From: Enterococcus sp. 9E7_DIV0242
GTDB lineage: Bacteria; Bacillota; Bacilli; Lactobacillales; Enterococcaceae
DNA: 64,000 nt
NCBI RefSeq assembly: GCF_002140975.2
Contig: NZ_CP147247.1
Span: 2,206,501 to 2,270,500, forward strand
Direction: 5' to 3'
The notes under the pieces are model-generated. The model was not told where the DNA came from and searched no databases. It worked only from the letters and a program-made list of their open reading frames with translations. Made by a program: the position numbers and the translations under genes. Below, one piece after another: positions 7,609 through 16,776 of this stretch (its first letter is position 1; each line of letters starts with the position of its first letter).

Positions 7609-8937
7609 CTACGCCAGTGCGCCCATTGGGTCCCAAGGTGCCAGAACTTTTGGCTCTTCCTCCCAGACCTTCAACAATTCATCCGTTAAGAATTCTTTTC
7701 GTATAACGATTTGATACGTGTACTCATCCATCCAAGCATCACTCATCACAAAGAAGCCTTTTTCACCAACTTTTTCGCCCCAACTGTTTTCGACCTTCCA
7801 TTTTGTAGATTCACCATTGACAATATCAACACCGGTCAAAACCATCGCATGCGTCATCAGGCTTTCTCCATAATCCAGTCGCTCTGCCTTACTCATCGTG
7901 AAATCAATATCAAATAATTCGTTAATTTCATATGCATTCAATGCCATGATTCCATTTTGACGATTAGAAGACTGCCCGACATCACAGCCGAACCAAACAG
8001 ATTCACCTTGTTCCAACTGTTGAACAGCTAATTTTTTGAACGTACTCATATCTACATTTAGATATTTCACTGGCTTTCCACCAACAACATTCCCCAGCAT
8101 CTCTACTGTATACGTCTTGTTGAATGGTTTGTCTTGCGTCGGTGCATTGATAACGCTGACATATTCATCTAAGTCCACACCTACGTATTTTTCGTAAAAA
8201 GATAACGGTGTCAAGCCTTGGTCAAGATGATATTCTTTTGCTTCATCTCGGTATTCAAAATCAAACGATTCCGGAGGCGTTCCCAGAGAAATAGCTAAAA
8301 AGGTATAAATCTCTTGTAGAAAGGCTTCTTTCTTCTGCTGAACAGCTTCGACAGATGCGCCCTTTTCGATCATCGTTCTTAAAACAACCGCATCTTTACG
8401 CAGTTTTTTATTTAAGTAATTATTCAACTCACTGGAATCTGAGCTATTCTTACTTTCCGGCATCGCAGTCTTAGGAACGACACCATATTTCTTGAATAGT
8501 GAAACAATCATATCCCATTGACCGCCATCTTGTTGCGGTGTCGCTAAAAGAAACGCCACTTTACGGGAATCCAATGCCTGATCTGCTGTCGCAAGGATAT
8601 TTTCATAAAAATAATTTGATTTTTCGTACTTATCCCAGAAAAAAGTATAGTTCTGAGAAAGCTCAAAATCTTTTAATTGAAAGCTATTGATCATTTTATG
8701 GCGAAATGTATTTAGAGCCGCAAACATCCAGCAGCGACCGCTTTTCTTTTGATTTGCGACTTTTCCCGTTTCCAAATCCACTGAAAAGACTTGTACATTT
8801 TCTACTTTCGCTTCCTGTGTTTCGGCAGCTCGGGTAATCCCATTCGTCACTACAGCATTTTGAACTGCACGTTCTTTCGCCCCTTTAACGAATCCTGCTC
8901 TGAATTTTTTGGTTGATTCCTTGTTGATTTCTGCCAT
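7609..8937 (-). CDS. pepC: Aminopeptidase C (bleomycin hydrolase family)
   Basis: 442 residues, the usual PepC length. It is a cytoplasmic C1B cysteine peptidase that removes N-terminal residues from peptides. The catalytic triad is visible: Cys69 in SGRCWMFAALN, His near 363 in MTHAMVLTG and Asn near 383 in VENSWG. The ATG at 8937 was chosen over one three codons upstream because AAAGGA then sits at the proper distance. The C-terminus ends with ALA after a DPMG segment, as in homologues whose tail reaches the active site. Monocistronic, between a terminator and a promoter-bearing gap. Confidence 0.96.
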   Translation of the reverse strand: MAEINKESTKKFRAGFVKGAKERAVQNAVVTNGITRAAETQEAKVENVQVFSVDLETGKVANQKKSGRCWMFAALNTFRHKMINSFQLKDFELSQNYTFFWDKYEKSNYFYENILATADQALDSRKVAFLLATPQQDGGQWDMIVSLFKKYGVVPKTAMPESKNSSDSSELNNYLNKKLRKDAVVLRTMIEKGASVEAVQQKKEAFLQEIYTFLAISLGTPPESFDFEYRDEAKEYHLDQGLTPLSFYEKYVGVDLDEYVSVINAPTQDKPFNKTYTVEMLGNVVGGKPVKYLNVDMSTFKKLAVQQLEQGESVWFGCDVGQSSNRQNGIMALNAYEINELFDIDFTMSKAERLDYGESLMTHAMVLTGVDIVNGESTKWKVENSWGEKVGEKGFFVMSDAWMDEYTYQIVIRKEFLTDELLKVWEEEPKVLAPWDPMGALA

Positions 8938-9261
8938 ATCTTCCATCCTTTCACATTCGAGTGTATCTAAAATTTTGAGTGGCCATTATTTGGCCTATCC
9001 GAAAAGCTCTGCGGTATTCTTTTTTCAGAAAATCTAATGAACACCTAGAAAGTAGCCACAGATCATATGGTGTAGAACCGCACGAAAAAGACACTGCGAA
9101 CCTCGTTTTACCGACTCGTCCAGATACACTCTATTCACTCTTTTCTTATTATATGCCTCAAGTCAAAAACTCTCAACTGTCATCTTATTGCAATTCCAAT
9201 CATTTTGTATTACACTATATAATACAAAAGATGCAAAAAAGTAGAGTGAGGTGTTTCATCC
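8938..9261. other. Intergenic region between pepC and the GntR regulator
   Basis: 324 bp carrying the divergent promoters. The only clear element is the palindrome at 9203-9229 just before the regulator. A frame on the plus strand (8979-9359) overlaps the regulator start and lacks coding character. Confidence 0.5.
9203..9229 (+). promoter_or_regulatory. Operator palindrome overlapping the -10 of the GntR operon
   Basis: TTTTGTATTA (9203-9212) and TAATACAAAA (9220-9229) are a perfect 10-bp inverted repeat with a 7-bp centre. The right arm overlaps a TATAAT-type -10. It begins 59 bp before the start of the YtrA-type regulator, the expected place for autoregulation. Confidence 0.65.
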
Positions 9262-9633
9262 ATGCTAATGGAAATAGATATGAAAAGCGATGTGCCGATC
9301 TACCAGCAAATTCGGAATCAAGTTGTACTGGGGATTGCCGGAGGTCAATTGGAAGCTAATGAGTCACTGCCCTCTGTCCGACAATTGGCTGATGAGATCG
9401 GCGTTAATATGATGACTGTTTCAAAGGCCTACAGCGCGTTAAAGCTCGAGGGATATATCGTAACAGATCGTAGAAATGGTACAAAGGTTGCCGAATTTCC
9501 AAAAGCAACAGAGTATTTCATCGAACAGTTTGGTGCTTCACTTGAACTCATTTTAGCTGAAGCGGCGATTCATCAGATGGACGAGGTAGATATTCACGCT
9601 ATCGTCAGTCAAATTCTACAGAACTTTAAATAA
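9262..9633 (+). CDS. GntR-family (YtrA subfamily) transcriptional repressor
   Basis: 123 residues. The winged helix at about 8-76 has the GntR signature (VPIYQQIRNQVVLGIAGGQL, LPSVRQLADEIGVNMMTVSKAY). A short tail (77-123) replaces the large effector domain, as in YtrA-type members. These usually control the membrane-protein or ABC genes of their own operon. The ATG has a GAGGTG site 8 nt upstream. A membrane-protein gene follows 14 bp later, and a perfect palindrome covers the promoter, so it probably represses its own operon. The inducer cannot be told from sequence. Confidence 0.9.
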   Translation: MLMEIDMKSDVPIYQQIRNQVVLGIAGGQLEANESLPSVRQLADEIGVNMMTVSKAYSALKLEGYIVTDRRNGTKVAEFPKATEYFIEQFGASLELILAEAAIHQMDEVDIHAIVSQILQNFK

Positions 9634-9647
9634 AGGATGGGATTCCT

Positions 9648-11033
9648 ATGAATATGAACGTAATACTTTTACTTGTACTTATCGGCATGAATTTTCTGAT
9701 GGCTTTGATTGGTCGAATCGTTGCTAATCCACATAAAAATATCATACTTGAAACTACCTTACCCAAAGACAGGCTCGATGATTTACAGGTGCTTCACGTA
9801 CGTCAGGAATATAAACGAGCTTTACTGATTATCGCTGGAGTGTTCTCTGTTTTAGATTTACTCATGCTACTCATTTCTTACGATTCTATCGCTCTTATTT
9901 TCATGCTTCTTTCGTTATTTAGTATGATTGGGGTAAATTACTACACACAGGTCATCTACATTCGAAAAATGACAACAGTCAAGCTGAAAAACAACTGGAT
10001 GCTGCCAACTAAGCCTTTATTAGTTGATACCAAGCTAGTTTTAAATAAAAATCGAAATATGCTGAAAGTCTATTGGTTTACGCCTAGTATCCTAATTTCT
10101 TTAAGTGGTACTATTTACACGTTGTTTTCATTAAAACAAGCCCCCGGGGCAATCTTGTTTGGCAGTATTTCTTTGTTTACAACTGCTCTTTTCATTTTTT
10201 CTTATTATTTGATTCGCCGTCTGCCAGTCAAACCCTTGACCAGTGACGAAAAAATCAATCAACAGGTAAATGATGCGATGCGCTATTATTGGTCGCTGCT
10301 TTTTATTCTCTCTGCTTTTGTTTTCAGCCCATTATCCTTTTTACCTGCTCTATCACTTGTTGTTGTCTATGATAAAATAATGATTCTTGCGAGCCTTTAT
10401 TTTATCGGATTATTTGTATATATTGGTTTTATCTTTGTTCTGATGTTCCGCTTAAGAAGAACACAGGATCAGTTGATTTTGCAAGCGTCTGATTATCGTT
10501 ATGGCGATGATGACCAATATTGGCGCTATGCCATGTATATCAACCCGAATGATCCTAGAATCATGTTCCCTGATCGCTTAGGAATGAACCTATCAGTAAA
10601 TCTTGGGCGACCTGCCGGAAAAATTTCGATGATTGTTTTACTGATCGTCATTATAGCTACACTTATTATTTCCAGCGTTCCTTTGTTAGTTAGCGATTTT
10701 TCTAATGATCCGTTTCGAATGGCCTTTTCTACAAAAGAGGTTTCGCTGTCTGCACCTTTTTCAAAGACTCGAGAAATAGCCATCAAGGATATTGACGCTG
10801 TCTCATTGATCGATCAGATGCCAGATCATGGTATACGGATATACGGCTCGGCGACCGATCATTATCTGACAGGTGAATTCAGAATAAACGACGAGGTTGC
10901 GTATCTCCTTGTGTACAAAAAAGAAACACCGATCATGAAAATCGAGACAAAAGACTATACCTATTATTACACGAATAAAGATCCTGAAAAGACGAAGCAA
11001 GAATACCGGAATTTATTGGACAGATTGAGTTGA
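9648..11033 (+). CDS. Polytopic membrane protein with DUF5808-like and C-terminal PH-like domain
   Basis: 461 residues with about nine hydrophobic helices: one at the N-terminus, pairs at about 62-105, 145-185 and 215-270, and one at about 325-348. A conserved loop (YRYGDDDQYWRYAMYINPNDPR, about 284-305) matches the DUF5808 motif. The last about 105 residues are extracytoplasmic-like and beta-rich, resembling a bacterial PH fold. It is the second gene of the GntR operon and ends at a strong terminator. Relatives paired with YtrA-type regulators are linked to envelope stress, but no substrate can be named. Confidence 0.7.
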   Translation: MNMNVILLLVLIGMNFLMALIGRIVANPHKNIILETTLPKDRLDDLQVLHVRQEYKRALLIIAGVFSVLDLLMLLISYDSIALIFMLLSLFSMIGVNYYTQVIYIRKMTTVKLKNNWMLPTKPLLVDTKLVLNKNRNMLKVYWFTPSILISLSGTIYTLFSLKQAPGAILFGSISLFTTALFIFSYYLIRRLPVKPLTSDEKINQQVNDAMRYYWSLLFILSAFVFSPLSFLPALSLVVVYDKIMILASLYFIGLFVYIGFIFVLMFRLRRTQDQLILQASDYRYGDDDQYWRYAMYINPNDPRIMFPDRLGMNLSVNLGRPAGKISMIVLLIVIIATLIISSVPLLVSDFSNDPFRMAFSTKEVSLSAPFSKTREIAIKDIDAVSLIDQMPDHGIRIYGSATDHYLTGEFRINDEVAYLLVYKKETPIMKIETKDYTYYYTNKDPEKTKQEYRNLLDRLS

Positions 11034-11035
11034 CA

Positions 11036-11087
11036 TAAAAAGCGTTCCAAGCCGTAATAGCACTATCGGCTTGGAACGCTTTTTTTA
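11036..11087. terminator. Bidirectional terminator between the membrane-protein operon and copZ
   Basis: AAAGCGTTCCAAGCCG and CGGCTTGGAACGCTTT form a 16-bp perfect stem with a 12-nt loop and T7 on the plus side and A-rich sequence on the other. It serves the plus-strand gene ending at 11033 and, across the copZ stop, the cop operon. Confidence 0.88.
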
Positions 11088-11288
11088 TACAGTTACGGTG
11101 AACTTCGTATCAGCCAATGCTGCAGATAACTGTTCTTCTGACAGCTCACTTGTTGCATCGATTGTTGCCTGCTTCTCTTCTAGTTGAACATCCACTGATG
11201 TTACACCAGCAATTGCTTCAAATTTTTCTTTGACGATTTTGACACAACCGTCACATTTCATACCTTCGATTTTTACTGTTTGACTCAT
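11085..11288 (-). CDS. copZ: Copper chaperone CopZ
   Basis: 67 residues, a single heavy-metal-associated domain with the Cu(I)-binding MKCDGC motif at 10-15. It carries Cu(I) in the cytoplasm to CopA and delivers copper to CopY, releasing the repressor from DNA. It is the last gene of copY-copA-copZ, 67 bp downstream of copA, with its own AGAGGAAAA ribosome site. The order equals that of the Enterococcus faecalis cop operon and differs from copYZAB of E. hirae. Confidence 0.96.
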   Translation of the reverse strand: MSQTVKIEGMKCDGCVKIVKEKFEAIAGVTSVDVQLEEKQATIDATSELSEEQLSAALADTKFTVTV

Positions 11289-11355
11289 TCTTTTTTCCTC
11301 TTTTCTTTTTCTTGATTATCACTGATGCTTGCTTATTCAACAAGCATAGAACGAA

Positions 11356-13818
11356 CTATTTTGATGGTTTGAATCGCTTTAACCGCAATGCGTTCAGTAA
11401 AACAGAGACTGAGCTGAAGCTCATTGCCGCACCCGCAATCATTGGGTTAAGCAACGGTCCACCGAATAGGTGCAGAAGCCCCATTGCTACTGGGATACCT
11501 AATGTATTATAAGCAAAGGCCCAGAACAAGTTTTCCTTGATATTCTTGATTGTTGAACGGCTCAGCTCAATGGCTGTTGGGACATCCATCAAATCACTGC
11601 GCATCAAAACGATGTCTGCTGATTCCATGGCAACATCTGTCCCGGAACCAATCGCAATACCGATATCTGCTTGCGCCAACGCCGGTGCGTCATTGATTCC
11701 ATCCCCAACCATTGCTGTCTTACGCCCTTCAGCTTGAAGTTTCTTGACCTCTGCTGCCTTATCCTCCGGCAATACTTCACTGAGCACGCGGTCGATCCCC
11801 ACTTGTTTAGCGATGGCTTCCGCTGTTCGTTTATTGTCTCCAGTAATCATGGCAACTTCAATACCCATTCGATGCAGCTTTTCAATCGCTTGTCTGCTAT
11901 TTTCCTTGATGGTATCTGCAACAGCAATAATCCCAGCCAATTGCCCATCTTTAGCAATAAACATTGGTGTTTTCCCTTGCTCAGCTAATTGGTTGGATAA
12001 ATCGTAGTATTCTCCAAGCTCAATCTGTTGCTCCACCATTAGCTTCTTGTTTCCAAGCTGGAAGTTACTTCCTTGAATATCACCTTCGATCCCGTGTCCC
12101 GGAATTGCCTGAAAATTTTCAATTGGATAAATCGTCAACCCTTTTTCCTCCGCTGCCGATACTATGGCTTCGCCTAGCGGATGCTCTGAGCCCTTTTCAG
12201 CAGATGCCGCATACTGCAGCAATTCGGCTTCCAGCAAACCATTTGCTACTAAAATATCCGTTACGATAGGTTTTCCTTCAGTAATTGTTCCAGTCTTATC
12301 GAAGACAATGGTTTGAATTTTATGCGTAGTTTCCAGTGCATCTCCGCTCTTGATCAGCACCCCATTTTCAGCACCCTTACCTGTTCCTACCATAATTGCC
12401 GTCGGAGTCGCCAAACCTAACGCACATGGACAAGCAATGACTAGAACAGAAATCGTGATTGTTAAAGCGAACACCCATGATTCTTGACCGATGAAGTACC
12501 ATGCTAAGCCAGCCAATACAGCAAGTACCATAACAATTGGCACAAATACACCGGAAATTTTATCCGCCATTTTAGCAATCGGCGCTTTCGATCCTTGGGC
12601 ATCTTCAACCAGTTTAACGATTTGCGCTAACGCCGTATCTTTCCCAACCTTCGTCGCTTTGAATTGGATGCTTCCGTTTTTATTGATACTTGCACCAATG
12701 ACCGGATCACCAGCCTTTTTCTCCACAGGAATGCTTTCACCAGTGAGCATCGACTCATCGATTGCTGTCGTTCCTTCCAGCACAACGCCATCCACCGGAA
12801 TTTTTTCTCCTGGGCGAACAATGATGAACTCACCCACTCGAACGTTTTCAATCGGTACATCCATTTCTTTGCCCTCACGAATCACTCGGGCATTTTTAGG
12901 TGCCAAGCCCATCAATTTCTTGATTGCTTCTGAAGTCTTTCCTTTTGATACTGCTTCAAAGTATTTTCCTAAAGTGATCAGCGTTAGAATAACAGCGGCT
13001 GACTCATAGTATAATTCCATTGAGAAATGTGCATGACCTTCAAATACCATATACGTACCGTATAAGCTATAAAGAAAAGCAGCACTTGTTCCCAAAGCAA
13101 CCAGTGAATCCATATTCGGATGTCCCTTAAACAGCGAGCGATACCCCACTGTGAAGAAGCTTCTGCCTAAGTATAAAACCGGCAGCGTCAAGATCAGTTG
13201 AGTCATGGCAAAAACTGTGCTGTTCGCCATCGGATCGATCACGCTGGGCAATGGCAGTCCAATCATATGCCCCATTGCAATATAAAGCAATGGTACTGTA
13301 AAGACTGCTGACAACCAGAAGCGACGCCACATTTCTTGAATGTGCTGTTGTTTTTTCTTTTGGTTTGCGTCTGTCTTTTCACGCTCATTTCCAGTCGTTT
13401 CTTCCATCGCTTGAAACCCTGCTTGCTCAACTGCTGCAGAAATCTCCCCACTGTTCAAGACTGTTGGATCAAATTGAACCATCATCTTCTCTGTAGCCAG
13501 ATTGACATTGGCTTGATCTACACCGGCTAATTGATTGACCGCTTTTTCTATACTTTGTGCGCAAGAGGCACAGCTCATCCCTTCTATGCTAAAGCTTCGC
13601 TGTACGGTTTGGCCAATTGCCTGAAAGCCCGCATCTGCTACAGCCTGCTTGATTTCAGCTTCCCCAAGTTGTTCCCCATCATATTCGATGGTCATTTTTT
13701 CTGTGGCAAGATTGACGCTCGATTTCACGACACCTGAAAGTTTGCTGGTTGCCTTCTCAACAGATTGTGCACAGGACGCACAGCTCATTCCTTCTATTCC
13801 AAACGTTTTTGTTTCCAC
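11356..13818 (-). CDS. copA: Copper-exporting P1B-type ATPase
   Basis: 820 residues from a GTG at 13818. An upstream TTG at 13842 is in frame, but the AAGGAG ribosome site sits 9 nt before the GTG. Two N-terminal HMA domains each carry GMSCASC (first Cys pair 13/16, second about 70 residues later). Eight membrane helices hold the CPC ion motif near 463. DKTGT (Asp near 507), the HP motif ([10 protein letters not shown]) and [10 protein letters not shown] complete the P-type ATPase set. It exports Cu(I) at the expense of ATP. The start lies one base after the copY stop, indicating translational coupling. Confidence 0.96.
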   Translation of the reverse strand: METKTFGIEGMSCASCAQSVEKATSKLSGVVKSSVNLATEKMTIEYDGEQLGEAEIKQAVADAGFQAIGQTVQRSFSIEGMSCASCAQSIEKAVNQLAGVDQANVNLATEKMMVQFDPTVLNSGEISAAVEQAGFQAMEETTGNEREKTDANQKKKQQHIQEMWRRFWLSAVFTVPLLYIAMGHMIGLPLPSVIDPMANSTVFAMTQLILTLPVLYLGRSFFTVGYRSLFKGHPNMDSLVALGTSAAFLYSLYGTYMVFEGHAHFSMELYYESAAVILTLITLGKYFEAVSKGKTSEAIKKLMGLAPKNARVIREGKEMDVPIENVRVGEFIIVRPGEKIPVDGVVLEGTTAIDESMLTGESIPVEKKAGDPVIGASINKNGSIQFKATKVGKDTALAQIVKLVEDAQGSKAPIAKMADKISGVFVPIVMVLAVLAGLAWYFIGQESWVFALTITISVLVIACPCALGLATPTAIMVGTGKGAENGVLIKSGDALETTHKIQTIVFDKTGTITEGKPIVTDILVANGLLEAELLQYAASAEKGSEHPLGEAIVSAAEEKGLTIYPIENFQAIPGHGIEGDIQGSNFQLGNKKLMVEQQIELGEYYDLSNQLAEQGKTPMFIAKDGQLAGIIAVADTIKENSRQAIEKLHRMGIEVAMITGDNKRTAEAIAKQVGIDRVLSEVLPEDKAAEVKKLQAEGRKTAMVGDGINDAPALAQADIGIAIGSGTDVAMESADIVLMRSDLMDVPTAIELSRSTIKNIKENLFWAFAYNTLGIPVAMGLLHLFGGPLLNPMIAGAAMSFSSVSVLLNALRLKRFKPSK

Positions 13819-13819
13819 T

Positions 13820-14269
13820 TTATTCAGCTCCTTTTTTTCCAATCAAATGACACTGGCATTGACCGGGAATACAATTACACGGTACTTCCTCCACCGCTGA
13901 CTTTTTCTTTTCTTGAAGCAGCTGTTCCAGCTGTTCGATATCTGAAAAGCTCAGCAGACTATCTTGAATCAGTTGCTCTACGACTTGTCCTACCTTGCGG
14001 CTACAGACCTTCGTCAGTAATTCATCTGATAAATCTTGAAGACTTCTTCTTTCTTCAATACGTGCATAATAAATAAATTTATTGCCTAAAGGCTTCGTTG
14101 CCAGCATGTCTTTCTCTACCAATCGCCCTAGTAGTGTTTTGATTGTATTTTTCTTCCACTGCATTTTTTCATTAAGAATGGTAAAGACATCATTACTGGT
14201 CGTTTCTTTCTGCGCCCAGACAACACGCATAACTTCCCATTCAGCATCCGTTATTTTGGCTTCAGTCAT
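13820..14269 (-). CDS. copY: Copper-responsive repressor CopY
   Basis: 149 residues from the ATG at 14269, preferred over an ATG eight codons upstream because a GAAGGGGAAAA ribosome site precedes it. The N-terminus is a BlaI/MecI-type winged helix ([20 protein letters not shown]). The C-terminus carries the CxCx4CxC copper/zinc cluster as [10 protein letters not shown]. In apo or zinc form it binds TACAnnTGTA boxes; Cu(I) from CopZ displaces zinc and releases it. The box at 14298-14307 and the promoter above show autoregulation of copY-copA-copZ. Confidence 0.96.
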   Translation of the reverse strand: MTEAKITDAEWEVMRVVWAQKETTSNDVFTILNEKMQWKKNTIKTLLGRLVEKDMLATKPLGNKFIYYARIEERRSLQDLSDELLTKVCSRKVGQVVEQLIQDSLLSFSDIEQLEQLLQEKKKSAVEEVPCNCIPGQCQCHLIGKKGAE

Positions 14270-14297
14270 TATTTTCCCCTTCTTTCGAACCATCGTT

Positions 14298-14307
14298 TAC
14301 AAATGTA
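14298..14307. promoter_or_regulatory. cop box (CopY operator)
   Basis: TACAAATGTA matches TACAnnTGTA exactly. It lies 29 bp upstream of the copY start and just downstream of the -10, so bound CopY would block transcription. No second box was found nearby. Confidence 0.92.
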
Positions 14308-14325
14308 GTCGTTTGATTCATTTTC

Positions 14326-14354
14326 ATTCTAACTGATTTCTTTTGACCTGTCAA
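14326..14354 (-). promoter_or_regulatory. Promoter of the cop operon
   Basis: On the minus strand, TTGACA (14349-14354), a 17-bp spacer and TAGAAT (14326-14331), close to consensus. The cop box follows 18 bp after the -10. Confidence 0.88.
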
Positions 14355-14393
14355 AGCTTTTATTCGAGAAAAATTATTCCCTCTTTTATTCAT

Positions 14394-14424
14394 ACAAAAA
14401 AGACATGAGATTCCCCATGCCTTT
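14394..14424 (-). terminator. Terminator of the RibD-C/DHFR-like gene
   Basis: On the minus strand, AAAGGCATG pairs with CATGTCTTT (one G-T) around an 8-nt loop and runs into T6. It separates this gene from the cop promoter. Confidence 0.7.
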
Positions 14425-14492
14425 GCATTCCGCTATTACTTCTGTACAAATCAACTTTTCCCTATCGCTTCGTTTGAAGTGCTCGTTTCTGT

Positions 14493-15035
14493 TTATTCAC
14501 TCACTCTTGAATAAACAGAAGTAATCAAGCCATTTTCGATAGTCGTATCAACAACTGCTAATTGAACAGCAGCGTCCATTTCGTGAAAAAGAGAGATGCC
14601 TTGACCAAGTAGGATTGGAACTGTAGTGATGACATACTCATCGATCAGGTTATTGGCAATCAAAGGTGCAATGATTTGTCCCCCTCCGATAATCCAAATA
14701 TCTTTTCCTTCTTCTGACTTTAGTCGTTGAATCAGCTGTTCTGGCCGCTCATCGGTAAAAATTAATTGATCTGTTCCCTCAATCGGATGGTGCGTGATAA
14801 TGTAGGATTTTTGTTCCTCATAGGGATATTGGTCCGGCATCAACTCATTTACTAGCTGATCGTAGGTTGTACGCCCTAAAACAACAGTATCGATTCGTTC
14901 CAACAGCTGTGTATAGCTATCAAATTCTCCTACTTCCGGGCTAGATTCTGCTGTCAAAAAATCGATTGCTCCATCCTCTTCTGCAATATAACCATCCAAA
15001 CTAGTAGCAATATATAAAATAATTTTTCTCGACAT
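14493..15035 (-). CDS. Dihydrofolate-reductase-fold protein (RibD C-terminal family)
   Basis: 180 residues from the ATG at 15035, which has GGAGG five bases upstream. The fold is that of the RibD C-terminal / DHFR-like superfamily: KIILYIATSLDGYIA at the start, VVLGRTTYDQL near 55, and the NADPH-binding IWIIGGGQI near 113. Members are stand-alone NADPH-dependent reductases of mostly unknown substrate (YwjB/YyaP type). Not a classical DHFR, so a folate role is not implied. It stands alone, with a terminator downstream and the IS110 element immediately upstream, which may have replaced its native promoter. Confidence 0.85.
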   Translation of the reverse strand: MSRKIILYIATSLDGYIAEEDGAIDFLTAESSPEVGEFDSYTQLLERIDTVVLGRTTYDQLVNELMPDQYPYEEQKSYIITHHPIEGTDQLIFTDERPEQLIQRLKSEEGKDIWIIGGGQIIAPLIANNLIDEYVITTVPILLGQGISLFHEMDAAVQLAVVDTTIENGLITSVYSRVSE

Positions 15036-15117
15036 TCTAACCTCCATCTCGACTCGCTCCGCTCATCGAGTCAAATAGTAATGAAAACTGATGCGGATTT
15101 CAGTTTATAATGGAACT

Positions 15118-15300
15118 AGGAGAGGCACACTACAAAGCACGGTGAGGTAAGTTGTAGGAAACCTCCGGTTTAAACCAGTATTCTAACCAGTGTAAGGCCA
15201 GGGCATTCAAGCACAAATGAGTGGAACGTTAGAGTCCGCACACTAATCATTGTTTTAACAACTTCTGTTAAATGCTGCCCCGGCCAGTCACTGCCTCTCC
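15118..15300 (+). ncRNA. Candidate bridge RNA of the IS110 element
   Basis: The region upstream of the transposase can fold into one closed structure. GGAGAGGCA (15119-15127) pairs perfectly with TGCCTCTCC (15292-15300). GGCCAGGGCA (15196-15205) pairs with TGCCCCGGCC (15276-15285) with one mismatch. TTTAACA (15254-15260) and TGTTAAA (15266-15272) form a perfect hairpin. IS110-group elements are known to encode a bridge RNA of roughly this length upstream of the transposase, with loops that pair with target and donor DNA. The assignment is inference from position and folding. Confidence 0.55.
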
Positions 15301-15327
15301 GCTACTTATAGAAAGGGGCGAAGAATC

Positions 15328-16608
15328 ATGAAAGTCGTTTATCCCGTTTGTTGTGGTATTGATGTGCACAAAAGCTTTTTAATAGCTACCGTCATCACCA
15401 CGAAAGCTGGCGAATTAACGCCGCATTATCAGAAAAAACGATTTTCAACTTTTAACAACCAGATTCTGGCATTGAAAGACTGGCTGTTAGAATGCAAGTG
15501 CTACGATGTTTGTATGGAAAGTACCGGTAAGTACTGGGTCCCCGTTTCCAATTTGCTTGAAGACGTGATGAACGTCACGATTGCGAACCCCAAATGGGTT
15601 CGTGCAGTAAAAGGAAACAAAGATGATAAGAAGGACTCCAAATGGATTGCCGAACTATTCCGTATGGGATTGGTAAGAGGCAGTTTTATCCCTGAAAAAG
15701 ATGTTCGAGTCTTGCGTGAGTTTACTCGTTATCGGACCCGATTAGTCAGTCATCGTTCTAGCGAGAAAAATCGACTTCAAAATGCCTTTACCGTTGGTAA
15801 TGTTGCCATGGACTCTGTAGTTTCTGACATGTTTGGTGTCAGCTCTAAGAGAGTCCGAGATTATTTGATTTCAAGTAAAGCGTTTGATCCGAATCATGTG
15901 CTCGACTTGCTTCATGGAAGCATGAAGCCTAAAGGACAGGAGCTCATCCAATCAATTGAAGGTTACTCTTTTACAAATGAACAGATTATTCGAATTCAAC
16001 TGATTGAAGAACACAAAACTTACCTTGATCACTCGATTAGCTTCCTTGATTACCTATTGGACCAAATGGTTGAACCCTACGAACCAGCTATTCAACTACT
16101 AGAGACGATTCCAGGGATTCGTCGCCAATCAGCTATCCAAATTATTTCTGAAATTGGCATTGATATGTCTCAGTTCTCACAGTCAAAAAGATTATGTTGC
16201 TGGGCAGGACTTTCTCCTAGTAGTAATGAATCTGCTGGTAAAAAGAAATCTGTCCGCATCTCTCGAGCTGGCGTTTATTTAAAACCAACACTTGTCCAGT
16301 GTGCTCACGCTGCGGTAAAAGCGAAAGAGAAGCATCCCTATTACCGTTTAAAATATGAGCGTATTTATAAACGACGAGGTAAAAAGCGCGCGATCATCGC
16401 AATCGCTCGGATGATGCTTACAGCTATTTACCATATGCTTTCGACTGGAGAAGTTTGGAATCCGACTGACTTGTATAAGATTGACATGCCAGACAATCTT
16501 ATTCAAAAGCAGAAAGATAAAGCTCTTAAACAAGCAACCAAACTACTCATTTCAGAAGGTTTATTACCAGATGATTTTGTTAGAAAAGACTTAGCACCAC
16601 TCATCTAA
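15328..16608 (+). CDS. IS110-family transposase
   Basis: 426 residues, the family's normal length, with no frameshift or stop, so it may be active. The N-terminal RuvC-like DEDD domain shows GIDVHKS (Asp near 11), CMESTGKYWVPV (Glu near 61), and KGNKDDKKDSKWIAELF with the paired acidic residues near 101-105. The C-terminal Transposase_20 domain shows LLETIPGIRRQSAIQIISEIGID and the catalytic Ser region (CCWAGLSPSSNESAGKKKS). An AAAGGGGCGA ribosome site precedes the ATG. In this family the recombinase uses an element-encoded bridge RNA to select its target. Confidence 0.97.
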   Translation: MKVVYPVCCGIDVHKSFLIATVITTKAGELTPHYQKKRFSTFNNQILALKDWLLECKCYDVCMESTGKYWVPVSNLLEDVMNVTIANPKWVRAVKGNKDDKKDSKWIAELFRMGLVRGSFIPEKDVRVLREFTRYRTRLVSHRSSEKNRLQNAFTVGNVAMDSVVSDMFGVSSKRVRDYLISSKAFDPNHVLDLLHGSMKPKGQELIQSIEGYSFTNEQIIRIQLIEEHKTYLDHSISFLDYLLDQMVEPYEPAIQLLETIPGIRRQSAIQIISEIGIDMSQFSQSKRLCCWAGLSPSSNESAGKKKSVRISRAGVYLKPTLVQCAHAAVKAKEKHPYYRLKYERIYKRRGKKRAIIAIARMMLTAIYHMLSTGEVWNPTDLYKIDMPDNLIQKQKDKALKQATKLLISEGLLPDDFVRKDLAPLI

Positions 16609-16776
16609 ATAACTTTTTTATCGTCGGACCTGTCGTTTTTGACGTTTATTTGGTGTGCGCTTTATTTATTGGACTGCTTCTTATCCTAGATGGATTAGTT
16701 TTCACACTATTTCCTCCTTCAAGGTGTCATCCACTCTATTATACGATGGAGGATAACTTTGTTACTCATAACATGC

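Larger units (their letters stand above)
15118..16608 (+). mobile_element. IS110-family insertion sequence (minimum extent; ends not resolved)
   Basis: A DEDD transposase preceded by about 200 bp of structured non-coding DNA and followed by about 160 bp to the next gene. IS110 elements lack terminal inverted repeats and target duplications of the usual kind, and none were found. The coordinates cover only the supported part; the true ends probably lie within about 15,080-15,118 and 16,609-16,776. Confidence 0.8.

Noticed and set aside
12491..13009. A 172-residue frame on the plus strand inside copA
   Set aside because: Antisense shadow of a well-conserved ATPase; no ribosome site and no recognisable product.
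13842..13842. TTG start for copA
   Set aside because: The ribosome site lies downstream of it and fits the GTG at 13818.
15050..16776. Terminal inverted repeats or target duplication of the IS element
   Set aside because: No matching ends were found; IS110 elements usually lack them, so the boundaries stay undefined.
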